Of a DNA stretch of 64,000 nt, positions 26,530 to 35,252 are shown piece after piece; the stretch's first letter is position 1; the number at the start of each line of letters is the position of its first letter. Source of the DNA: Caballeronia sp. dw_19 (GTDB lineage: Bacteria; Pseudomonadota; Gammaproteobacteria; Burkholderiales; Burkholderiaceae). Location of the stretch: positions 1 through 64,000 of the forward strand of contig NZ_JAAVUQ010000011.1 of assembly GCF_018449515.1 (NCBI RefSeq), in the 5' to 3' direction. The notes under the pieces were generated by a model, which made no database searches, had not been told where the DNA came from, and was given only the letters and a program-made list of their open reading frames with translations. The position numbers were made by a program, and so were the translations under genes.

Positions 26530-29500
26530 ATGCGGTCTTTTGCGGCAAGAGCCTTAACGGCGACCTTAATGACGCCCGGCGAGCAAGCCGGACCACGGCC
26601 ACTGTCTCCCGCGCAGGAAGGGCTCTGGTTCATGCAGCGGCTCGCGCCACTGTCCACTGCCTACCATCTGGCGCGCGTTTTTCACTTGCGCGGGCAGGCC
26701 GATATCGGCGCGCTTGAGCAGGCGCTGAATGTCGTGCGCACACGGCAGGCTGCATTACGTACCCGTTTTTCTGAACGGGATGGCAAGCCTTTTCAGATCG
26801 TCGATGCTCCGGCCGATGTGTCGTTGCCATTGACCGATCTTTCCTCGCTTCAAGCCGATGCACGTGACGAAGCGCTGGCAGAAGCGCTTGCTCACGAGGC
26901 GCAGCAGCCGTTCGACCTCGCCACAGAAGGTGCGATCCGCGTGCGGGTATTCGTAATGTCGGCGCAATGGAATGTGCTGTCTGTCGTGGCCCATCATCTC
27001 GTCTCCGATGGAACGTCTACTGCGATCTTCGCGCGTGAACTTGCTCACGCGTACGGCAGGATCGTGCGTGACGAAGCGGTTCCTGAGCTACCAGACTTGA
27101 CATGGCAGTACGCCGATTTCGCCGCGAGGCAACGGGACCTGCTCGCAAGCGACAAGGCTCGCGCCGACTTGGCGCGGTGGACCGAATACATCGGCTCGAC
27201 CCATGCAGGTTTCGAACTGCCCGTCGATTTCATACGAGCGCCGACTCACGGACGTCTTGCGCGCACCCACACCTTCGCGCTGACTTGCTCAACAGCTAAC
27301 GCGCTGCGCTCGCGCTGCAAAGCCGAGCGCTGCACGCCGTTTGCCGTGTTAATGGCGGCGTGGCAGTTAGTGTTGTCGCGCCATGCCGGCAGCGACGATT
27401 TCTGCATCGGCGTGCCGACCAGCGGACGAACTCGTGAAGAAGGCGAAGACCTGATTGGTCTTTTTGTCGATACGCAGGTGTATCGCGCGCGCGTTCAGCC
27501 TTCGATGACCGGACGTTCGCTGTTGCAGGCGGTACGCAACGACACCCGCGCCGCGCTCGATCATGGCAGCGTCACGCTGGCCGCGCTCGTCGATGCGTTA
27601 GGCGTGCGGCGAGAGGCCGATCGTCACCCGCTGTTCCAGACGCTCTTCAACGTGCAGGGCGCTGCCGCTTCGGGGAAGTTGGAACTGGCCGGTCTCGAGG
27701 TCGATATGGTCGACACGGAAAGTCAGGTTGCCCGATTCGACCTGAGCCTGGATATCCGCGTGAGTGCCAACGCCGTTACGTGTACCGCACGTTACGACGG
27801 CGCGTTATATCGCGCTGAAACTATCGCGCGGCTTGGACGCCATTACGAAGCAATGCTAATCGGCCTCTGCGAAGACCCAGATCGGCCGGTGGCGGAGATT
27901 GCGTTTATCGATGACGAGGAACTAGCCCGTCTCTCGGCCTGGAGCACGCAAGCTGCGGAGTTTGGCGAAGCAGAGCCTGTTCACCGTTTATTCGAACGCC
28001 ACGCGATAAAGACACCCGATGCGCCCGCGCTCTTGTTCGGCGATGAGGTACTGTCGTACCGCGAACTCGACCAACGCGCCAATCAACTCGCGCATCGGCT
28101 AGTGAAGCTTGGCGTGGGACCGGAAGTAAAGGTCGGTATCGGCCTCGAACGATCAATAGAGATGGTGGTCGGCTTGCTGGCCATATTGAAGGCTGGCGGC
28201 GCGTACGTTCCGCTCGATCCCGACTATCCGCCCGAGCGGCTGGCCTACATGATCGGCGACAGTGGCGTAGAGCTGTTGCTTACGCAGCGCGCCATTAGCG
28301 AACGCTTGCACGCGCTCTTACCGTCGGGCGATGCATGCACGGTGCTCGAACTCGACGTGCTGGATACATCAGGTGAATCGCTGCATTGCCCGGACGTTCC
28401 TCTCCACGCGGAAAACCTGGCCTATGTGATCTATACGTCGGGTTCGACAGGACGTCCGAAGGGCGCTGCCAATCGTCACGGCGCATTGTTCAATCGGCTG
28501 GCCTGGATGCAGGCCGCATACCCGCTCGACGCCACTGATACTGTTTTACAAAAGACCCCGTTCAGTTTCGATGTGTCGGTCTGGGAGTTCTTCTGGCCAC
28601 TCATGACCGGCGCGCGTCTGGCGGTGGCCGGGCCGGGCGATCATCGGGACCCTGCGAGGCTGGTTGAACTGATCGACCGCTTCAAGGTGACCACGCTCCA
28701 TTTCGTGCCGCCGATGTTGCAAGCCTTCATCGCTTCACTCGACGGCGACAGCGCCGTTTGCGGGAGCCTGCGCCAGATTATCTGCAGCGGTGAAGCGTTG
28801 CCGGCGACGCTGCAGGATCGTGCGCTGCAACGTCTGCCACAGGTTCAATTGCATAACCTGTACGGTCCGACCGAAGCGGCCATCGACGTCACGCACTGGA
28901 CTTGTCAGGCAGGTGATCCGGTCGTGCCGATCGGCCGGCCGATTGCGAATGTAAGCACGCATGTGCTCGATCAGTCGATGAATCGTTTGCCTGTGGGTGT
29001 CGCAGGTGAACTCTATTTGGGCGGCGCGGGAATCGCTCGCGGGTATCTCAACCGGCCGGGGCTGACGGCCGAGCGTTTCGTGCCCGATCCGTTCAAGGAT
29101 GGTGGGCGGCTGTATCGCACCGGTGATCTTGCGCGCTGGCGCGAGGATGGTGCACTCGACTATATCGGACGGCTCGATCATCAGGTCAAGATCCGGGGCT
29201 TTCGCATTGAACCCGGTGAGATCGAAGCGGTATTGCAGACCTTGCCGGGCGTGGATGAAGCGGTAGTCGTGGCGCAGGATGGGCCGGGCGGTAAGCGGCT
29301 GGTCGCGTATGTGACGGCGCGTGCGGGTCATTCGCTGCAGCGTGAAGCGTTGGCCACCGGTCTGCACGACGTCCTGCCCGAATACATGGTGCCGTCCGTG
29401 TGGGTCGAACTCGAGCGGCTGCCGCTGTCGCCGAACGGCAAGGTGGATCGCCGTGCGCTGCCCCCGCCTTCTCAGACGGAACGAGTCTGGGAACCGCCGC

Positions 29501-32500
29501 AAGGCGACATCGAATTGGTACTGGCGCGTATCTGGCAGGAGGTGCTGGGCGTCGAACGCGTTGGCCGCGACGATAACTTCTTCGAGCTGGGCGGCGATTC
29601 GATCCTTAGCTTGCTGATTGTGGAGCGTGTACGGCTGGCCGGGTGGAAGGTGACTCCGCGGCAATTGTTCGAGCGTCAGACCGTGGTTCAGCTTGCTGCC
29701 GTAGCGGAGCCGGTTGTTGCAACCGCTGTCACCACTAACGCGGTCGTGCAGGACACAACCAAGGCATTTTTGCCGATGCAAACGTGGTTCCTCGACCTGC
29801 CGATGGAGCGCCGGCATCATTGGAACCAGGCGGTGTTGCTGAAGAGCAATGAGCCGTTGGACACGGCGCTGCTGGAGCACGCGTTGCATGCGCTGGTGCA
29901 GCACCACGACGCGCTGCGGCTACGCCTTACACAAGACGCAGCCAGCCAATGGTTGTTGGGTAGTGAGCAACCGTCGACTGACTTGCTATGGGTACGCGAG
30001 GCGGCTACGCCGGCTGATATAGCGGCGCTCTGCGACGAAGCTCAACGCAGCCTTGATCTCGCCCACGGACCACTGCTGAGAGCGCTGACGATACAGGTCA
30101 GCGACGGTAGCTGCCGGCTCTTGCTGGTGATCCACCATCTGGCTGTGGACGGCGTGTCATGGCGGATCCTGCTGGCAGATTTGCGAACGGCGTATGCGCA
30201 GTTGCAGGCCGATGAAGCTGTCGCATTGCCGCCGAAGACAACGTCATGCAATGAGTGGGCGACACGCCTCGCAGACCACGCGAGGAGCCCCAAGCTGCGT
30301 GCGCAACTCGATTACTGGCTTGGCATTGCGCGTACGCCGGCCCGCCTGCCCTGCGACTTTCCGGACGGCGCGAACATCGTGGCTCATCAGCAACACGTCA
30401 CCCTCAAGCTCGACCGCGCCCGGACGCAACGGCTGTTGCAGGAAGCACCTGCTGCGTACCGCACGCACGTCAACGATCTGCTGCTGACCGCGTTGGGCCG
30501 CGCGCTTTGCAACTGGACCGGAAGGGAGCGCATTCGCATCGACCTTGAAGGACACGGCCGTGAAGATATTTTCGATGACCTCGACCTGAGCCGCACGGTT
30601 GGCTGGTTCACTAGCCTGTATCCCATCTCTCTCGAACCGCAGGGTGATGTGGGCACGGCGCTTGGGCGCGTCAAGGAAGCGCTGCGCGGGATACCGGATC
30701 GGGGCCTCGGGTTTGGCGTGCTCAAGTACCTCGGTGACGACGCGGACCGGCACGCGCTGGGCAGCATCGAACCATCGCGGGTGGTGTTCAACTATCTCGG
30801 CCAGTTCGACCAGAGCTTTGATGCAACGTCGGCATGGCAACCCGCGCCCGAAGCGGCTGGGCGTTCGCAAGACCAAGGTGCGCCGTTGCCGCATGACCTG
30901 TCCGTCAGCGCCAAGGTGCTGGACGGTGCACTCACGTTGAGCGTGGGTTATAGCGGCGAGCGTTATCGGGCGAGCACGGTTGAAGGGCTGATCGACGGGA
31001 TCCGCGTGGAACTGGAACGCGTGATCGAGCACTGCACGAGCGGTGCAACGGGCGTAACACCTTCGGACTTCGAATTAATTTATCTGACGCAGGATGAGCT
31101 TGATCGATTGCCACTGACGTTGAACAACGTCGCGGATATTTATCCGCTGTCGCCCATGCAATCGGGCATGTTGTTCCACACCTTGTATGCACCCGGCAGC
31201 AACGTGTACTTGAATCAGTTGCGCGCGGATATTGATGGACTGGATGTCGCGCGTTTCAGTGCGGCGTGGGCCGCGGTAACGGCTCGACACGATATTTTGC
31301 GCACAGGCTTTGTGCCGCAAGGCGAGGGCTGGCTGCAGTGGGTGGCGCGGTCCGTGGAACTGCCGCTGAACCACCACGACTTGCGCGGCCGGCACGACCT
31401 TGCCGCTGCGCTGGACGATCTGGCCGCAGCCGATCTCAAGCAGGGTTTCGACGTAACGCAGGCGCCTTTGCAAAGGCTGGCGCTGGTGCGTGTCGATACC
31501 CATCGCTATCACTTCATCTGGACGCACCATCACGTGCTGATGGACGGCTGGAGTGTCGCGCAGCTGCTCGGCGAGGTGCTGCGCCACTACAGCGGACAGA
31601 GCCTGCCCGCGCATGGTGGCCGGTATCGCGACTATATCGGCTGGTTACAGAAGCACGATGCGCAGGCGAGCGCCGCGCACTGGTGCGAGCAAGTAAAACG
31701 GATCGAGGAACCAACGCGGCTGGCCACAGCAGTCGCGAGCCGCTACGAGCGGACCGGCACTGCGGCGGTCGCCGGTTACGGCCAACATACGTTTGAACTG
31801 GACCGGGCATCGACCGCGCGCCTCGTCGCATTTGCCCGTCAGGAACGAGTGACCGTGAACACGCTGGTTCAAGCCGCATGGGCGTTGCTCTTGCACCGAT
31901 ACACCAACCAGCCGACAGTGACCTTCGGCGCAACTCTGGCCGGCCGGCCTGCCGGCCTCGCCGGCGCGTCGCAGTTGCTCGGGCTCTTCATCAATACGCT
32001 GCCGGTGATCGCGCAGCCGCATGCTCGCAAACGGCTGGGCGACTGGCTGCGCGAATTGCAGCAGCAAGGCATGACGGCGCAGGAACACGCGCACACGCCG
32101 CTGTATGAGATCCAGCGCTGGGCAGGTGCAAGCACGCAAGGTCTGTTCGATACCGTCGTGGTCTTCGAGAACTATCCTGTCGATACCGCGCTGAAAGATG
32201 CATCGCCCGGTGGCCTGACGATCAACAACGTACGCGCCTGCGATGAAACCAGCTACCCGCTGACCTTGGGCGTGATGCTGGGCGACACTCTGAAGCTGGA
32301 CTACCGGTTTGCGCACGAGGCGTTTTCGGATCAGGACATTGCCGACATCGCCCAGCAAACGGGTGGCCTGCTGAACGCGTTTGCTGGCGCATCCGCCCGG
32401 CTGCTTGCTGACTTCGACTTGCTCGATGGCGCGCAGCGGCAAGCGCTGATGACGTTGGGTCATACCAGCGCGTCAGCAGACAACGCACAGCCGATACACA

Positions 32501-34314
32501 AGCTGATCGAGGCACGCGAACAGCAGCAACACAATGCGCTCGCGCTCGTGTTCGGTCACGTCAGCTTGAGTTACGGCGAACTGAACGCACGGGCAAACCG
32601 CCTTGCGCATCGTTTGATGCGGGAAGCCGTAGGGCCGGAAGTGCGAGTCGGGTTTGCAGTGGCGCGCTCGGTCGAGATGATCGTGGGCCTGCTGGCCGTC
32701 CTGAAAGCGGGTGGCGCATACGTACCGCTGGACCCGGCGTATCCGGTCGAACGTCTCGCTCATATGGTGGCGGATAGTGGCATCACGTTGCTGATCACGC
32801 AGTCGCATTTGCACGGACGGTTGCCTGCAGAAGCCGGGCTGACGCGCCTGGATCTGGACACGTTGGATGTATCGGCGGAACCGGTAAGCAATCCGTCCGT
32901 GAAGCTCGCTGGCGGGAACCTGGCGTATGTGATCTATACATCGGGCTCGACCGGCAAGCCCAAGGGCGTGGCGGTGGCGCACGACGCGCTGTCGATGCAT
33001 TGTCAGGCCATTGCAACTCGCTATGGCATCACACCGGAAGACCGGCAACTGCACTTCGCTTCCATCAGCTTCGACGCTGCCGCCGAACAGTGGTTGGCCC
33101 CCTTGCTCAGCGGCGCGGCGATCGTGTTGCGCGACGACACCGTCTGGCCGGCGCAGCGCCTCGCGGCCGAGATAAAGGCGCAAAAAATATCGATACTGGA
33201 CTTGCCGCCTGCCTATATCAATGCGTTCGCTCAGGAGATCGAGCCAGGCGCGGTATCGGTCAGGACGTGCATTGTCGGCGGGGAAGGCTGGTCGCGAAGC
33301 GGCTTTGAAACTGTGAAGAAATACCTGAGACCCGAGCGGATTTTCAACGCGTATGGGCCGTCGGAAACGGTGATCACGTCGACTGTGTGGCGCGCGGATG
33401 GAGCATCGGAATTTGACAGCGCCTACGCACCGATCGGCACGCCGGTGGGCGAGCGCACAGCGTACGTGTTGGACTCAGCGTTGTGTCTCGTGCCGCAGGG
33501 CATGGCGGGCGAACTGTACGTGGGCGGCGCGGGACTGGCGCGGGGTTATCTGAACCGTGCAGCGCTGACGGCGGAACAGTTCATACCGGACTCGTTCGGC
33601 GCGAACGAGGGTGGCCGCTTGTACCGGACCGGTGATCTTGTGCGCTGGAACAGCTTGGGCGAACTTGAGTTTCTTGGACGCATCGATCATCAAGTGAAGC
33701 TGCGCGGTTTTCGTATTGAACTGGGCGAGATCGAGACGGCGCTGCTTGCGCTACCCGGTGTGCGGGACGCGGTAGCAATCCTTTACGACATCACCGGCAG
33801 CGCCCGTCTTGTTGCATACGTGAGCGCGCAGACGGGGACGGTGATCGACGGGGCAACGTTAAAAACAGCATTGCACAGCGTCCTGCCCGACTACATGGTT
33901 CCCGGTTCGATAGTCGTGCTCGACGCGTTGCCACTAACGCCCAATGGCAAGGTGGACCGGCACGCGCTGCCGGCACCGGAGCTTGCCGTCACGGGGCACT
34001 ACGAACCACCGCAAGGCGAAGTAGAAACGGTCATCGCGCAGATCTGGTCCGACGTGCTTGGAATAGAACAGATTGAACGAGTAGGCCGCCGCGACAACTT
34101 CTTCGAACTCGGCGGTGACTCTATTTTCAGCCTCCAGGTTCAGCGCCGAGTTTCGCGGCAGTTATCAGTCGAAATCGAACTCGCGGCATTGTTCGCGGCA
34201 CCGACGCTCGCGGCATTCGCCGCTGTCGTGTCGACCGCGCGCGCGAGCACAGGGGCAGGACAAGACCGCTTGACCGACGACATGCAATCCATCCTTTCCG
34301 AACTCATGCGATGA
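26530..34314 (+). CDS. NRPS-C: C-A(Ser)-T-E-C-A(X)-T
   Basis: 2594 aa, strong AGGAGG ribosome-binding site at 26514-26519. The condensation domain starts near 23 (H155-H156 of HHLVSDG). The adenylation domain (~475-975) has code DVWHISLIDK, which matches serine, and its carrier is at Ser1024. The epimerization domain (~1075-1520) has H1202-H1203 of HHLAVDG and the EGHGRE motif, so the product residue should be D-Ser. A DCL-type condensation domain follows (~1537-1970, HHxxxD at H1667-D1672), then an adenylation domain (~1990-2490) with code DAEDIGAITK. Its acidic pocket residues hint at a basic substrate such as Lys or Orn, at low confidence. The last carrier is at Ser2531, and the end (DDMQSILSELMR) resembles a short docking helix. 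There is no TE, so it must hand over to NRPS-A. The stop overlaps the binding-protein gene. Confidence 0.95.
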   Translation: MRSFAARALTATLMTPGEQAGPRPLSPAQEGLWFMQRLAPLSTAYHLARVFHLRGQADIGALEQALNVVRTRQAALRTRFSERDGKPFQIVDAPADVSLPLTDLSSLQADARDEALAEALAHEAQQPFDLATEGAIRVRVFVMSAQWNVLSVVAHHLVSDGTSTAIFARELAHAYGRIVRDEAVPELPDLTWQYADFAARQRDLLASDKARADLARWTEYIGSTHAGFELPVDFIRAPTHGRLARTHTFALTCSTANALRSRCKAERCTPFAVLMAAWQLVLSRHAGSDDFCIGVPTSGRTREEGEDLIGLFVDTQVYRARVQPSMTGRSLLQAVRNDTRAALDHGSVTLAALVDALGVRREADRHPLFQTLFNVQGAAASGKLELAGLEVDMVDTESQVARFDLSLDIRVSANAVTCTARYDGALYRAETIARLGRHYEAMLIGLCEDPDRPVAEIAFIDDEELARLSAWSTQAAEFGEAEPVHRLFERHAIKTPDAPALLFGDEVLSYRELDQRANQLAHRLVKLGVGPEVKVGIGLERSIEMVVGLLAILKAGGAYVPLDPDYPPERLAYMIGDSGVELLLTQRAISERLHALLPSGDACTVLELDVLDTSGESLHCPDVPLHAENLAYVIYTSGSTGRPKGAANRHGALFNRLAWMQAAYPLDATDTVLQKTPFSFDVSVWEFFWPLMTGARLAVAGPGDHRDPARLVELIDRFKVTTLHFVPPMLQAFIASLDGDSAVCGSLRQIICSGEALPATLQDRALQRLPQVQLHNLYGPTEAAIDVTHWTCQAGDPVVPIGRPIANVSTHVLDQSMNRLPVGVAGELYLGGAGIARGYLNRPGLTAERFVPDPFKDGGRLYRTGDLARWREDGALDYIGRLDHQVKIRGFRIEPGEIEAVLQTLPGVDEAVVVAQDGPGGKRLVAYVTARAGHSLQREALATGLHDVLPEYMVPSVWVELERLPLSPNGKVDRRALPPPSQTERVWEPPQGDIELVLARIWQEVLGVERVGRDDNFFELGGDSILSLLIVERVRLAGWKVTPRQLFERQTVVQLAAVAEPVVATAVTTNAVVQDTTKAFLPMQTWFLDLPMERRHHWNQAVLLKSNEPLDTALLEHALHALVQHHDALRLRLTQDAASQWLLGSEQPSTDLLWVREAATPADIAALCDEAQRSLDLAHGPLLRALTIQVSDGSCRLLLVIHHLAVDGVSWRILLADLRTAYAQLQADEAVALPPKTTSCNEWATRLADHARSPKLRAQLDYWLGIARTPARLPCDFPDGANIVAHQQHVTLKLDRARTQRLLQEAPAAYRTHVNDLLLTALGRALCNWTGRERIRIDLEGHGREDIFDDLDLSRTVGWFTSLYPISLEPQGDVGTALGRVKEALRGIPDRGLGFGVLKYLGDDADRHALGSIEPSRVVFNYLGQFDQSFDATSAWQPAPEAAGRSQDQGAPLPHDLSVSAKVLDGALTLSVGYSGERYRASTVEGLIDGIRVELERVIEHCTSGATGVTPSDFELIYLTQDELDRLPLTLNNVADIYPLSPMQSGMLFHTLYAPGSNVYLNQLRADIDGLDVARFSAAWAAVTARHDILRTGFVPQGEGWLQWVARSVELPLNHHDLRGRHDLAAALDDLAAADLKQGFDVTQAPLQRLALVRVDTHRYHFIWTHHHVLMDGWSVAQLLGEVLRHYSGQSLPAHGGRYRDYIGWLQKHDAQASAAHWCEQVKRIEEPTRLATAVASRYERTGTAAVAGYGQHTFELDRASTARLVAFARQERVTVNTLVQAAWALLLHRYTNQPTVTFGATLAGRPAGLAGASQLLGLFINTLPVIAQPHARKRLGDWLRELQQQGMTAQEHAHTPLYEIQRWAGASTQGLFDTVVVFENYPVDTALKDASPGGLTINNVRACDETSYPLTLGVMLGDTLKLDYRFAHEAFSDQDIADIAQQTGGLLNAFAGASARLLADFDLLDGAQRQALMTLGHTSASADNAQPIHKLIEAREQQQHNALALVFGHVSLSYGELNARANRLAHRLMREAVGPEVRVGFAVARSVEMIVGLLAVLKAGGAYVPLDPAYPVERLAHMVADSGITLLITQSHLHGRLPAEAGLTRLDLDTLDVSAEPVSNPSVKLAGGNLAYVIYTSGSTGKPKGVAVAHDALSMHCQAIATRYGITPEDRQLHFASISFDAAAEQWLAPLLSGAAIVLRDDTVWPAQRLAAEIKAQKISILDLPPAYINAFAQEIEPGAVSVRTCIVGGEGWSRSGFETVKKYLRPERIFNAYGPSETVITSTVWRADGASEFDSAYAPIGTPVGERTAYVLDSALCLVPQGMAGELYVGGAGLARGYLNRAALTAEQFIPDSFGANEGGRLYRTGDLVRWNSLGELEFLGRIDHQVKLRGFRIELGEIETALLALPGVRDAVAILYDITGSARLVAYVSAQTGTVIDGATLKTALHSVLPDYMVPGSIVVLDALPLTPNGKVDRHALPAPELAVTGHYEPPQGEVETVIAQIWSDVLGIEQIERVGRRDNFFELGGDSIFSLQVQRRVSRQLSVEIELAALFAAPTLAAFAAVVSTARASTGAGQDRLTDDMQSILSELMR

Positions 34315-35252
34315 ACCGACGCGCCATGCTTTCCGCGCTGCTGGGCGCCGGCGCACTTGCCGCAACCGCACTCTCCGATATTGCACTGGCCGGCGACGTT
34401 CCCGCAGCTCCACCGCGCCGTATTGTCGTGCTCGACTGGGGACTGACCGAGATGGTGTTGTCGATCGGCGTGGTGCCGGTCGGGATAGCGAATACCCGGG
34501 ACTTCCTCAGGAATTTCACGGTCTGCGATGTGCCCGCGTCGGTGGTGAATCTCGGCCTGATGTTCCAGCCGAACATGGAATTGCTGTTCGCGCTGAAGCC
34601 TGACCTGATCATCATCTCGCCGGCCCATGCGACGTTGCGGGCCGCGCTCGAACGGGTTGCGCCGACCCTCACGCTCGGGCGTTACCGGTCGAGTAAAACG
34701 CCTTATTCCGCAGCGTGTGCCGAGACGCTGCAGCTCGCGCGTTTGCTGGGCTGCGAAGCGCGCGCCGAAGCCGTTCTCGCACAAGCGGACACGGTACTCG
34801 GCCACGCGCGCACGGCGCTTGCCGCGCTTCCAGGTGTGAGCGGTGCAGGTGGTGCGAAAGGCAGCCCGCTTTACATGGTGAATTTTATCGATGAAGCGCA
34901 CGTGCGCGTGTTCGGCCCCAACAGCTTCTATGGCGAACTGATGACAACGCTAGGACTGCAAAACGCGGTCCACTCGGGCGCCTTCTCCACAACTGGTTTC
35001 GACGTGCTGGGCGGTGTGCCTGATGCGACCCTGCTATACATGAAGCCGCTTGCGTCATCCGTTGCGAACATGATGAAAACCAGTCCCGTGTGGCAGGCCA
35101 TGCCATTCACGAACGAGGGCCGCATTATCGGCCTGCCGCGCGTTCCTCCCGACGGCGGCTGCGTCCTCTCCGCGATGCTCTTCGCCCGCGTGCTCGTCGA
35201 TGCCTTCGGGCAGGCCAGTAAGCAGGCCAATGCCGCGAAGGAGCACGCATGA
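34311..35252 (+). CDS. FhuD-like periplasmic ferric-siderophore-binding protein
   Basis: 313 aa. 'MNRRAMLSALLGAGALAATALSDIALA' is a signal peptide with an RR start that may be Tat-type. 'RIVVLDWGLTEMVLSIGVVPVGIA' and 'NLGLMFQPNMELLFALKPDLII' are typical of cluster A-II substrate-binding proteins (FhuD/FecB), and no lipobox is visible. It should deliver the ferric siderophore from the periplasm to the permease. It overlaps NRPS-C by 4 nt and the permease by 4 nt, so uptake is translationally coupled to synthesis. Confidence 0.93.
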   Translation: MNRRAMLSALLGAGALAATALSDIALAGDVPAAPPRRIVVLDWGLTEMVLSIGVVPVGIANTRDFLRNFTVCDVPASVVNLGLMFQPNMELLFALKPDLIIISPAHATLRAALERVAPTLTLGRYRSSKTPYSAACAETLQLARLLGCEARAEAVLAQADTVLGHARTALAALPGVSGAGGAKGSPLYMVNFIDEAHVRVFGPNSFYGELMTTLGLQNAVHSGAFSTTGFDVLGGVPDATLLYMKPLASSVANMMKTSPVWQAMPFTNEGRIIGLPRVPPDGGCVLSAMLFARVLVDAFGQASKQANAAKEHA

